Positions 1 to 6,889 of a stretch of DNA of 9,717 nt are shown here, piece by piece. Location of the stretch: positions 1 through 9,717 of the forward strand of contig JAUQZZ010000070.1 in assembly GCA_030586765.1 (NCBI GenBank), given 5' to 3'. The position numbers were made by a program, and so were the translations under genes. The stretch is from Candidatus Brocadiales bacterium (GTDB taxonomy: Bacteria > Planctomycetota > Brocadiia > Brocadiales > Bathyanammoxibiaceae). Position 1 is the stretch's first letter. Every line of letters starts with the position of its first letter. Under the pieces are notes generated by a model. The model was not told the origin of the DNA. It was given only the letters and a program-made list of their open reading frames with translations, and made no database searches.

Positions 1-62
1 GTGACAGAGACCCTCAGCCGTGTTATCTTTCTCTGAAACCTGTCTATCATAATTTCTGTAGT

Positions 63-80
63 GCAGGGCTTTAGCCCTGC
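63..80. repeat. Perfect palindrome GCAGGGCT-TT-AGCCCTGC
   Basis: The 18-base palindrome differs from the one at 1387-1404 at a single central base, and belongs to the same GCAGG(G)CT-type group as 1512-1527. The rest of the left end (1-62) shows nothing I can identify. Confidence 0.65.
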
Positions 81-130
81 CTGGTAAGAAAGAGACGGAG
101 GGCCATGAAGGTTCGCCATAGGCATCCTTA

Positions 131-150
131 CCCTGAACACCGTTTCAGGG
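131..150. repeat. Hairpin CCCTGAA-N6-TTCAGGG
   Basis: A perfect 7-pair stem with a 6-base loop lies in the non-coding left end. No link to a gene is visible beyond being downstream of the STT3-like gene. Confidence 0.5.
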
Positions 151-158
151 GACGGAAT

Positions 159-182
159 GCCATAGGCGAATCCGCCTTCGGC
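159..182 (-). repeat. Diverged copy of the GCC-NN-AGGC palindrome
   Basis: GCCATAGGC (159-167), a 6-base spacer and GCCTTCGGC (174-182), followed by GTGAC, keep the element's layout. The arms no longer pair perfectly in the centre. A further fragment, CGCCATAGGCAT, lies just upstream near 114-125. Confidence 0.5.
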
Positions 183-204
183 GTGACCCTCCCTACAAAG
201 ACAC

Positions 205-225
205 GGAGGCCCATAAAGGGCCTCC
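205..225. terminator. Hairpin after the STT3-like gene
   Basis: GGAGGCCC-ATAAA-GGGCCTCC is a perfect 8-pair, GC-rich stem lying 28 bases after the stop codon at 254. The minus strand continues GTGTCTTTGT, without a clean U-run, so it is only a candidate terminator or mRNA-protecting hairpin. Confidence 0.35.
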
Positions 226-253
226 CTACTTTCTGCGCCACCCAAGAGTGTAA

Positions 254-1363
254 TCAAGGGTGGCCATGGGGCATCCCCCTCTCCTTCTTGACAGGGGCAG
301 GGAGGCCCTCGGGTACGAACTTATACACCCAGACATGTGCCTCATCGCTCTTGAACACGGGCGTTAAATACCTGAGCTCCTGGCCACCCCCGGTACTCAG
401 AGGCAGTAGCCTCAGCAGGAGCGCATCCTTCATCCCTGAGTCCATTTCGTCCTCCAGATACCAGAGGGTGTAATAATTCTCATATATCTGTGCATAGTAA
501 GAACTTATGTTCCTTAATTTTATCCAGGAGTTTATCAATGCTATATCCCCACCCGTGGTTGTGGTCACCTTGCCTATATCCTTGGAGCGCACCTTCAGGT
601 CTCCACCGCAGAGGCGGTTCATATCTTCTATCTCTGGAAACTCCTCTGCACTCACTAAGATGTAGAGGGGCCGGCCCTGGGGGTTATATTTACTTATTAT
701 ATCTAAAAATTGCTGTTCAGGGGAACAAAAAATCCTCGCCACATCCCTCAACTTCTGGTCCTCTTCCAGGCCCTCTCTCTCTCTGAGCCACTTGAGTTCA
801 TACTGGCGGGTAGCCCTCTTGTTAACCTCTCCAGGTACAGGGAGATTCTCAACGAGTTCCCTTGAGGGTCCAGAAAGAACGGTCTCTCTGCCGGAAAAGA
901 GCTGCACCCTCTTAGAGTGGTGCCACCAGCAGAGGACCAGGGCGTCCTCCTCGGTATTCCTCTTCAAGAAGTCATAAGCCTTTATCCAGGAGGGTGAGAC
1001 AAAAGAGAGCCTTTTGCCCTGGGGCAGGAGTTCATAGTCTACATAGTACAAGAGGACCTCGTAGGGCTCCCCCTGCCAGCGATACTTGCCTCTGTACTCT
1101 GTTGCCAGCACCGTGCCAGGGGCTAAGGTCTTAGAACTGTCTCCCCTCTGGAGGGTAAGGGTAAGGTTTAACCTCTTTTCGTACTTGACTATCTTTTCTA
1201 TGGGGAGGACAGAGTTGGGAAGGAGGGCCAGGGTAAAATCCTTAGGGTCATATTCCTCCGTCTTGATGTATTGGTACATACTCTCATGGGATTGAGGAAG
1301 GCCGGTGCTAGGCCACCCCAGGATAGCCGAGAAAAATATAAAGAGCCCTATAATCTTTTTCAT
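254..1363 (-). CDS. Exported protein resembling the soluble C-terminal domain of STT3 oligosaccharyltransferase
   Basis: A 369-residue protein with an N-terminal signal peptide: MKK, then a hydrophobic stretch at about residues 4-20, with cleavage probably near residues 21-24. No other membrane helix is visible, so it should be periplasmic or secreted. After an unrecognised N-terminal part (about 30-120), residues 125-170 read SWIKAYDFLKRN, then a DALVLCWW motif at 140-147, then SGRETV. This is the order seen around the WWDYG motif of STT3/AglB-type glycosyltransferases (a W..a..wL..NTp.dA.V..WW pattern), but the D-Y-G positions are H-H-S here. A YILVSAEEF strand (234-242) and a final LLRLLP...VWVYKF segment also fit the STT3 C-terminal fold. 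The catalytic membrane portion is absent, so transferase activity is unlikely. I chose the ATG at 1363 over the GTG at 1375 because the ribosome site GAGGTGA covers that GTG. The gene is real; the STT3 relation is inference from motif memory. Confidence 0.7.
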   Translation of the reverse strand: MKKIIGLFIFFSAILGWPSTGLPQSHESMYQYIKTEEYDPKDFTLALLPNSVLPIEKIVKYEKRLNLTLTLQRGDSSKTLAPGTVLATEYRGKYRWQGEPYEVLLYYVDYELLPQGKRLSFVSPSWIKAYDFLKRNTEEDALVLCWWHHSKRVQLFSGRETVLSGPSRELVENLPVPGEVNKRATRQYELKWLREREGLEEDQKLRDVARIFCSPEQQFLDIISKYNPQGRPLYILVSAEEFPEIEDMNRLCGGDLKVRSKDIGKVTTTTGGDIALINSWIKLRNISSYYAQIYENYYTLWYLEDEMDSGMKDALLLRLLPLSTGGGQELRYLTPVFKSDEAHVWVYKFVPEGLPAPVKKERGMPHGHP

Positions 1364-1371
1364 AGTCATGG

Positions 1372-1378
1372 TCACCTC
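1372..1378 (-). promoter_or_regulatory. Ribosome binding site that fixes the start of the STT3-like gene
   Basis: GAGGTGA on the minus strand lies 8 bases before the ATG at 1363, which is ideal spacing. It overlaps the in-frame GTG at 1375-1373 and sits only 2 bases from the ATG at 1369, so neither upstream codon is a likely start. A palindrome (1387-1404) ends 8 bases upstream and could affect access to this site. Confidence 0.7.
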
Positions 1379-1386
1379 GGGGTATC

Positions 1387-1404
1387 GCAGGGCTTAAGCC
1401 CTGC
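1387..1404. repeat. Perfect 18-base palindrome next to the STT3-like gene start
   Basis: GCAGGGCTTAAGCCCTGC lies 8 bases upstream of the GAGGTGA ribosome site. It is nearly identical to the palindrome at 63-80 beyond the other end of the same gene, so the two flank this gene. Confidence 0.7.
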
Positions 1405-1420
1405 GGCACCCATTATGGTG

Positions 1421-1467
1421 GTCGAGTCATGCCAGAGGCAAATCCGCCTCTGGCGGACTTGCTCGAC
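1421..1467 (-). repeat. Full copy of the dispersed GCC-NN-AGGC palindrome
   Basis: GCCAGAGGC (1431-1439), a 6-base spacer and GCCTCTGGC (1446-1454) form a perfect 9-pair stem. An outer GTCGAG/CTCGAC pair (1421-1426, 1462-1467) encloses it. Read on the minus strand it matches 6941-6974 almost base for base, apart from compensating changes in the arms. Confidence 0.7.
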
Positions 1468-1481
1468 TGTTCAAATTTTAA

Positions 1482-1533
1482 GTAGCCGCACCCTTTATGG
1501 GTGCGTATAACGCAGGCTAAAGCCTGCGGCTAC
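1482..1533. repeat. Compound palindrome: two hairpins inside an 8-base inverted repeat
   Basis: The outer arms GTAGCCGC (1482-1489) and GCGGCTAC (1526-1533) are exact reverse complements. Inside lie CGCACCC-TTTAT-GGGTGCG (1487-1505) and GCAGGCT-AA-AGCCTGC (1512-1527). The outer arms overlap the inner ones, so the folds compete. The second hairpin resembles those at 63-80 and 1387-1404. Confidence 0.65.
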
Positions 1534-1564
1534 CCTTAACGGATGATTAGACTACTTTTTCAAA

Positions 1565-1589
1565 GGCAGATAAGGCATCGTTGTCTGCC
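1565..1589 (-). terminator. Possible terminator of the kinase-regulator operon
   Basis: On the minus strand GGCAGACAA-CGATGCC-TTATCTGCC forms a 9-pair stem with one mismatch and a 7-base loop, 14 bases after the regulator stop. It is followed only by TTTG, so termination would be weak, and read-through into the STT3-like gene is possible. Confidence 0.35.
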
Positions 1590-1603
1590 CTGCAACTTAA
1601 GCT

Positions 1604-2965
1604 CTAGTTCTCCTGTATGTTATACCTCTTTATCTTCTTATAAAGGGTCTCCCTGTGGATACCCAGCAGGCGTGCGGCCTCGTTTTTATTGCCCTTCGCC
1701 AGCTTCAGTACATCACTTATATGCCTGCTCTCTACAGACTCTAAGCTCAGGTCGCTGGGGAGGGTTTCTGGAGCAGATTCCGCATAACCCTTCTGCACAT
1801 TGGGAGGCAGGTGGCATGGCCTTATCTCCCCTGCCTCTGAAAAGATAACTGCCCTTTCCATGACATTGGCCAACTCTCTGACATTGCCAGGCCAGGGATA
1901 GGATAGTATAAGCCCCATGGCCTCCTGGGTCACCTTAGGTACCTTCTTGCTCATCTGGGTGGCAAACTTCTCCAGGAAGTGCCCTACCAGTATGGGTATG
2001 TCCTGGCTCCTCTCCACCAGGGGAGGGAGAGTGATGATAACGGTATTAAGGCGGTAAAAGAGGTCGTTGCGAAAGCGCTTCTCCTGCATGAGCTTAGAAA
2101 GATTTTGGTTTGTTGCAGCAATGAACCGAGTATCCACCCTTATGACCTCGTTGCCCCCCAACCTCTCGAACTCCCCCTGCTCTAGTACCCTGAGGAGTTT
2201 TGCCTGCATGGGCAGGGGCATATCGCCTATCTCATCGAGGAAGAGGGTACCACCATTGGCTACCTCAAACTTCCCCTTCTTCTGTTTATCAGCTCCAGTA
2301 AAGGCCCCTTTTTCGTATCCGAAGAGCTCACTCTCAAGGAGGTTTTCTGGAAAGGCTGCGCAGTTTATCTTAACGTAGGGCCTTGCACAGCGTCGGCTGG
2401 AGTAGTGGACGGCATCGGCCACCATCTCCTTGCCAGTACCGCTCTGCCCTACAATAAGCACAGTAGAGTCTGAAGGGGCTACTTTTTCTATGGTCTCTAC
2501 CACGTCCTTTATTTGTTTAGACTTACCAATAATATTTTTGTACCCGTGCTCCTCCTGAAGCTGACTCTCCAGAAAGTGGGCCTCCCGGGCAACGGCCCTG
2601 AGCTGGACTATCTTCCCTATGTTCATGAGCACTTCGTCTATGTCCAGGGGTTTAAGGATATAGTCGTAGGCCCCCAGTTTCATAGACCTTTTGGCCGTCT
2701 CTATGGTGCCGTAGGCGGTCATGACTATCACCTCCATCCCCTGGTGTTGGGCCTTGAGCTTCTCCAGGAGTTCTACCCCGTTCATCTGGGGCATCCTTAT
2801 ATCCAGAAGGGCGACATCGAAGCTGTCCTTCTGTAGTATCTGGAGGGCTGAGGGACCGTCCCTGGCCACTGCCACCTCATAGCCGTTCTTTTTGAGGATA
2901 TCGCTCAGGGCCTTCAGGAGATTAACCTCGTCATCAACCACCAGTATTTTAGCCTTCTCTACCAT
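1604..2965 (-). CDS. NtrC-family sigma-54-dependent response regulator
   Basis: A 453-residue transcription activator with the classical three-part layout. The receiver domain (about 5-120) has the acidic pair D11/D12, phospho-acceptor D55 in LLDIRMP, T83 and K105. The AAA+ domain (about 143-385) has Walker A GQSGTGKE (173-180), the sigma-54 contact loop GAFTGA (220-225), Walker B LFLDEIGD (241-248) and an arginine-finger region RFRNDLFYR (297-305). The C-terminal Fis-type helix-turn-helix (about 412-448) contains NEAARLLGIHRETLYKKIK. All key residues are intact, so it should act as a phosphorylation-controlled, ATP-driven activator of sigma-54 promoters in the cytoplasm. It overlaps the kinase gene by 17 bases, which identifies that kinase as its partner. 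The specific regulon cannot be read from the window, so I give no gene symbol. Confidence 0.95.
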   Translation of the reverse strand: MVEKAKILVVDDEVNLLKALSDILKKNGYEVAVARDGPSALQILQKDSFDVALLDIRMPQMNGVELLEKLKAQHQGMEVIVMTAYGTIETAKRSMKLGAYDYILKPLDIDEVLMNIGKIVQLRAVAREAHFLESQLQEEHGYKNIIGKSKQIKDVVETIEKVAPSDSTVLIVGQSGTGKEMVADAVHYSSRRCARPYVKINCAAFPENLLESELFGYEKGAFTGADKQKKGKFEVANGGTLFLDEIGDMPLPMQAKLLRVLEQGEFERLGGNEVIRVDTRFIAATNQNLSKLMQEKRFRNDLFYRLNTVIITLPPLVERSQDIPILVGHFLEKFATQMSKKVPKVTQEAMGLILSYPWPGNVRELANVMERAVIFSEAGEIRPCHLPPNVQKGYAESAPETLPSDLSLESVESRHISDVLKLAKGNKNEAARLLGIHRETLYKKIKRYNIQEN

Positions 2966-5900
2966 CTTTATTTCCTTCTTTGTAAGGGAGGAGGAGAGTA
3001 AAGGTGGAGCCTTTGCCCTCCGAGGACTCCACTTTTATGGAACCCTGGGCCCTTCTAACAGCAGAGTGAACCGAATAGAGGCCCAGACCAGTACCCCTAC
3101 CGGTCTCCTTAGTGGTGTAAAAGGGGAGGAATATACGCTTAAGCTCTTTTTTTGGTATGCCGCAGCCTGTGTCGCTGATGAAGACCTTCACCTGGGCATC
3201 AGAATCCCTCTGGGTAGCAATCCTCAGTGTGCCTCCACTGGGCATGGCATCCCTGGCATTGAGGATGAGATTTAATAGGGCCTGTTTCATGTCATCGGCA
3301 TTCAGGTGCAATGGGAGAAGGGGATGGAAATCCTTCACCACCTTTATGTTATTTACCTGGAGTTCTTTTCCAACCAGGGAAAGGGTGTCCTCGATGAGGG
3401 TATTCAGGTCACACTCCTCTAGCGCGCTCTTTGCCCTTCGGGAGAAGCCCAAGAGTTGATTTATAATCCTCTGACAGCGGTTTATCTCTTCCTGGATTAT
3501 CCTCAGGTGCTCCTTGACGTTCTTATCCTCATTGGTCAGGACATCCTTTAAATAGTAGATGGAACTGCCGATGACGGTGAGGGGGTTCCTAATCTCGTGG
3601 GCAACACCAGCAGCCAACTGTCCTATGGCGGCCATCTTTTCTGATTGAAAGAGTTCCATCTGAAGGCGCTTGTGTTCCGCAATATCCCTGAAGGCGGCCA
3701 CCAGGGCCAGGGGCTGACCCCTCTCATCCCTTACCAGGGAGGTGAAGAGATATACAGGATATTCCTCCTTGTTCCTCTTCCTAAAAAGGAGTTCCCCCTG
3801 CCACTCCCCTAGAGCAAAGGTTTTATCCAGGACATCCTTTTTCCAGTCCCTGGGGCTGTGGGAAGAGCCCAGGAGAGAGATATCCTCCCCCAGTGCCTCT
3901 TCCTGGGTGTAACCAGAAACCCTCTCAAAGGCCTCATTCACAAAGGATATCCTCCCCTCCATATCTGCTATGGCCACGCATTCTCCTATACTCCTGACGG
4001 TGTGGGCCAGGCGAAGGATCTCCTCCTCGGTCTTCTTCCTCTCCGTGATATCCCTGACAAAACTCCTGGCATAAATAAACCTGCCACTAATGGGGTCACG
4101 GAGCCCTGTGCTGTCCATTTCCACCATCATCCTTTCACCGCTCTTTGTGAGGAAGACACACTCTGCCCTGTCATGCCCTGCATCTACCACCCTCTGAAGA
4201 TGGGCCAGGGCCTCCTGCTGGTGTTCCCTGGGGACGATATCTACAAGCCTCATCTCAAGCATCTCTTCCGGGCTATAGCCCAGATGTTCCAGCTCGGTCT
4301 TGTTGGCGTTGAGGAATCGCCCCTGGGCATCTAGTTTATGAATCATCTCAGGGGCGTTCTCAATGAGGTCGCGGTACTTCTCCTCTGAGTCGCGTATCTT
4401 GCAGAAGAGGTTGGAATTCTCAATAGATATGGCTAGTTGAGGCGCCACCTGCATGAGGAGTTCTATGTGCTCTTCTCTAAAATTGTCCATCTTCTTACTG
4501 CCAAAGTTAATGGCCCCCATAATCCTGCCCTTATACTCCAGGGGAACATTCACACGGGACTTGATTCCCTCAGCATAAAGGAGGTGGTCTGTAGAAAACA
4601 GCCCCTTAGAGATGTCCCTGGTAATAATAGGCTTGCCACTTTTTATCACCGCCTCTGTGGCGCTACCACTGCTGGAGAAGGTAGTCCCTTCGGAGAGCCG
4701 GCTGGACGAGGAGTCCTTGGTTAAGACAATATACTCCAGGATGTGGCCTTCCTCTACCTGGAGGGTAATGCTGGTGCGGTCAAAATCTATAAGCTTGCCC
4801 AGCTCTACGCTCACCGCTTTATATACCTCCTTAAGCTCCAGGCTTGAGGCAATGATTCTGCTTACATTGTTAACCACATCCTTTTCCCGCTCCCGCCTCT
4901 TCTTCTCTGTCACATCCCTGACGGTCCCCTCGTATCCAATAATATTGCCCTTCTCATCGAGCCTCAAGCTGCAGGTCATCAGGGCCACGAGCCTACTGCC
5001 ATCCTTTCTTTTTAATTCCAGCTCAAAGTCCTTTATAAAACCTGTACTGGTCATGGCCTCCTGGAAGGTCTGCCTGACCTGGGGATTCACATAGAAGGTG
5101 CTGACAAAATCCTTGTTCAGGATTTCTTCCTTGGCGGGGTAGCCAAAGAGTTCTACTCCTGCCTGATTAATATCCAGGAACCTATCTTCCTTGTCACAGA
5201 TAAAGACAGCGTCCTTGGTGGACTCAAAGAGGCTTCTGTATCTCTCCTCCGTAGCCTTTAGAGCCTGGGTTCTCTCCTCTACCATCTTCTCTAAGGCAGA
5301 GGTGTAGTGCTGGAGTTCTTTTTCCAGGAGCTTCTGTTGGGTAACATCCTTAGAGATGGCCACAAAGCCTATGGGATTGCCAAGCTCGTCTTTCCTGAGG
5401 GTAATGGTTAAGTGGGCAGGGAATAGCTCTCCTGACCTCCTCTTGCCCATTATCCCTGCCTCGAATCTGCCTGTCTTTTCAGTGAGAGAAAGGGCCTGCT
5501 CCAGCCCACCCTCCACTTCACTATCAAAGAGGGCCTGGAGGCCCAACCTTCCCACCACCTCTTCGGGCTCGTAGCCATACATCCTCCTGGCCCCTTCGTT
5601 AAAGGCCTGAACCTTCCCCTTAAGGTCCATAGCCATAATGGAATATTCTGTAGAGCTCAGGAGGATACTGTTGAGGAAGTTAGTGGTTTCCTCTAGTCTG
5701 GTAGTCTTGTCCTTTATGGCCTCGACCATCTGGTTAAAGGACTGGGCCATCTCTCCTACCTCATCGCTGGAACTCACGGGAATCTGGTATCCCCATTCGC
5801 CTTGCCTTATCAGCCTCATACCCTGGCTTGTCTTTTTTATCGGCACGTACACGAAGACCACCATGAGATAACTAGAGACCCCTATTACCACAATGCCTGC

Positions 5901-6500
5901 ACCCAGAAAGGCAAATTGAAGTATGTGAAACCTGCGGAGTTCTTTAATAGATTTATTCTGAAGGAGGCTCCCCATATCTCGCATATGGGAGGCATATCGG
6001 TCCACGTCTTCACGAAAACGGAGGAGAGACAGGTAGCCTTCTTCCCCAGGGCGAGCCGAGAGGACCTGACCCAGGGAGAGCTTCACAGTGTTTAAGTAGG
6101 AAATGATGTACCTGTTCCAGAGCCACCACTCATCAGTGTAAGTGTTGGGCAGGCCAGGCGTCTCAGGGTGCTTTACCCCTCTGAGGCCCAGGGACTTATC
6201 TCCATCCCTCAGGCCGTAAATCAGCTTCCTCACCGCTTCCTCTTCCTGGTATATCTCCTTGCGGGTCTGGACCTTAGCAGCTCCTTCCTCGTGGAGATGT
6301 CTTTCCACCAGCAGTGGAATCTTAGAGAGGCGGTCGTGTCCGGCACGGATATGGCCTATGGCCCGAATGTTACCCTGAAGATAGTGTGTAGAATATACCC
6401 CCAGGCCGATGGTACCCCCGCAGGTCAAAAAGATGATGGAAAGGATGAGGGAGAGCTTGAGGAGGAACCTAGAGGGTTTTTTGAATCTCAATTTTTTCAT
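2949..6500 (-). CDS. Membrane multi-PAS/GAF hybrid-sensor histidine kinase
   Basis: An 1183-residue sensor kinase. In order: a membrane helix (about 13-36); a mostly helical periplasmic sensor (about 38-193); a second membrane helix (about 195-219); HAMP (about 216-268, with DEVGEMAQSFNQM); PAS (about 273-388); a coiled-coil linker; PAS (about 416-533); GAF (about 540-697); PAS (about 706-822); PAS (about 827-944); HisKA (about 955-1022) with H-box histidine H968 in VAHEIRNPL; and HATPase (about 1066-1172) with N-box N1077/N1081, G1 box DTGCGIP (1110-1116), F box, and G2 box GRGTGLGL (1134-1141). It should autophosphorylate at H968 and pass phosphate to D55 of the overlapping regulator. It has no receiver domain of its own. 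The ATG at 6500 directly follows an in-frame TAA, so the protein cannot begin further upstream, yet no good ribosome site precedes it. The signal is unknown. Confidence 0.95.
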   Translation of the reverse strand: MKKLRFKKPSRFLLKLSLILSIIFLTCGGTIGLGVYSTHYLQGNIRAIGHIRAGHDRLSKIPLLVERHLHEEGAAKVQTRKEIYQEEEAVRKLIYGLRDGDKSLGLRGVKHPETPGLPNTYTDEWWLWNRYIISYLNTVKLSLGQVLSARPGEEGYLSLLRFREDVDRYASHMRDMGSLLQNKSIKELRRFHILQFAFLGAGIVVIGVSSYLMVVFVYVPIKKTSQGMRLIRQGEWGYQIPVSSSDEVGEMAQSFNQMVEAIKDKTTRLEETTNFLNSILLSSTEYSIMAMDLKGKVQAFNEGARRMYGYEPEEVVGRLGLQALFDSEVEGGLEQALSLTEKTGRFEAGIMGKRRSGELFPAHLTITLRKDELGNPIGFVAISKDVTQQKLLEKELQHYTSALEKMVEERTQALKATEERYRSLFESTKDAVFICDKEDRFLDINQAGVELFGYPAKEEILNKDFVSTFYVNPQVRQTFQEAMTSTGFIKDFELELKRKDGSRLVALMTCSLRLDEKGNIIGYEGTVRDVTEKKRREREKDVVNNVSRIIASSLELKEVYKAVSVELGKLIDFDRTSITLQVEEGHILEYIVLTKDSSSSRLSEGTTFSSSGSATEAVIKSGKPIITRDISKGLFSTDHLLYAEGIKSRVNVPLEYKGRIMGAINFGSKKMDNFREEHIELLMQVAPQLAISIENSNLFCKIRDSEEKYRDLIENAPEMIHKLDAQGRFLNANKTELEHLGYSPEEMLEMRLVDIVPREHQQEALAHLQRVVDAGHDRAECVFLTKSGERMMVEMDSTGLRDPISGRFIYARSFVRDITERKKTEEEILRLAHTVRSIGECVAIADMEGRISFVNEAFERVSGYTQEEALGEDISLLGSSHSPRDWKKDVLDKTFALGEWQGELLFRKRNKEEYPVYLFTSLVRDERGQPLALVAAFRDIAEHKRLQMELFQSEKMAAIGQLAAGVAHEIRNPLTVIGSSIYYLKDVLTNEDKNVKEHLRIIQEEINRCQRIINQLLGFSRRAKSALEECDLNTLIEDTLSLVGKELQVNNIKVVKDFHPLLPLHLNADDMKQALLNLILNARDAMPSGGTLRIATQRDSDAQVKVFISDTGCGIPKKELKRIFLPFYTTKETGRGTGLGLYSVHSAVRRAQGSIKVESSEGKGSTFTLLLPYKEGNKDGREG
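2973..2977 (-). promoter_or_regulatory. Ribosome binding site of the response regulator, inside the kinase gene
   Basis: AAGGA with a 7-base gap precedes the regulator ATG at 2965. It lies within the last codons of the kinase (the K-E-G-N-K stretch), so the two genes probably share one mRNA and are translationally coupled. Confidence 0.75.
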
Positions 6501-6533
6501 TTAGGTTTGGGTTGTCAGTCTACCGCAAAGATT

Positions 6534-6553
6534 GGCGGATGTGCCTCTGGCAC
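6534..6553 (+). repeat. Decayed copy of the GCC-NN-AGGC palindrome in the kinase leader
   Basis: GGCGGATGTGCCTCTGGCAC matches the right half of the full copies at 6946-6969 and 1431-1454 (GGCGGATYTGCCTNTGGCA), but the left arm is lost. It still forms a small hairpin, GTGCC-TCT-GGCAC (6541-6553). It lies 34 bases upstream of the kinase start, in the probable leader. Confidence 0.5.
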
Positions 6554-6641
6554 CACAGAGACTCGCCTTCAGCAGGCCTAAGAGTCTGCGTTACGAGGAC
6601 TTTTAAAAATCGCCTTTTTCGTCCAGGTTATTATTAATAAA

Positions 6642-6671
6642 ATCATAACACAACCCCCTAAAGGGGTGCAA
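6642..6671 (-). promoter_or_regulatory. Candidate sigma-70-type promoter of the kinase-regulator operon
   Basis: On the minus strand TTGCAC (6671-6666) is separated by 18 bases from TATGAT (6647-6642). The -10 matches consensus at five of six positions, but the -35 is poor. Transcription would begin near 6635 and leave a leader of about 135 bases before the kinase ATG. The spacer contains the inverted repeat CCCCT-AA-AGGGG (6655-6666), a possible operator. This is a reading by eye and there may be another promoter. Confidence 0.4.
6655..6666. repeat. Inverted repeat CCCCT-AA-AGGGG inside the candidate kinase promoter
   Basis: A perfect 5-base-pair dyad with a 2-base centre lies between the proposed -35 and -10 boxes, touching the -35. 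Its position would suit a repressor site. It may also be a chance palindrome in this palindrome-rich gap. Confidence 0.35.
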
Positions 6672-6760
6672 GAGTAAAAGGTTGCCTTAAGACATAGACC
6701 CTATACGTTTTTTCGTGCTGTTTTTCTGTGGACTCCTTCCACCATTTACTAGACCCTTCT

Positions 6761-6773
6761 CCGCCTTAGGCGG
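6761..6773. repeat. Palindrome CCGCCT-T-AGGCGG
   Basis: A perfect 6-base-pair dyad. The same core occurs, extended to 17 bases, at 9105-9121, and it resembles the left half of the GCC-NN-AGGC family (CCGCC-NN-AGGCGGAT). Confidence 0.6.
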
Positions 6774-6795
6774 ATCAGGGTGACAATTGTGAGTC

Positions 6796-6815
6796 ATTCT
6801 GAGCTAGCGAAGAAT
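6796..6815. repeat. Imperfect palindrome around GCTAGC
   Basis: ATTCT-GA-GCTAGC-GA-AGAAT pairs throughout except for two opposed purine mismatches. From memory, a TCATTCTGAGC...GAAGAATCTC sequence is a common dispersed repeat in metagenome-derived genomes. That recollection is not checked here. Confidence 0.45.
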
Positions 6816-6889
6816 CTCAAGGTCTTGGCATAGCAGTTGTGCATACTACCAGCCCCTGGAGAAGTGAAAAAAGGGATAGCCGGCCCCGT

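Noticed and set aside
45..52. TTATGAT-like -10 box on the minus strand near the left edge
   Set aside because: No acceptable -35 box at 16-18 bases, and no gene start is visible inside the window.
105..473. Plus-strand open frame of 122 codons at the left end
   Set aside because: It runs through several palindromes and into the STT3-like gene in antisense, and has no family resemblance.
1364..1375. GTG start giving a protein four residues longer for the STT3-like gene
   Set aside because: The GTG lies inside the GAGGTGA ribosome site. The ATG at 1363 has ideal 8-base spacing from that site.
1387..1533. CRISPR-like array
   Set aside because: The hairpin units differ in sequence and spacing; there are no identical direct repeats with regular spacers.
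1566..1594. Promoter TTGCAG-17-TATCTG for the STT3-like gene on the minus strand
   Set aside because: Both boxes match poorly and the segment coincides with the hairpin proposed as terminator of the preceding operon.
3858..5094. Plus-strand open frames of about 160 codons opposite the kinase (3858-4334 and 4612-5094)
   Set aside because: They lie wholly inside a gene with complete, recognisable domains on the other strand, and their translations show no motif.
6721..6760. Ribosome-site-like GGAAGGAG on the minus strand suggesting a small gene
   Set aside because: No start codon with a meaningful open frame follows at a suitable distance.
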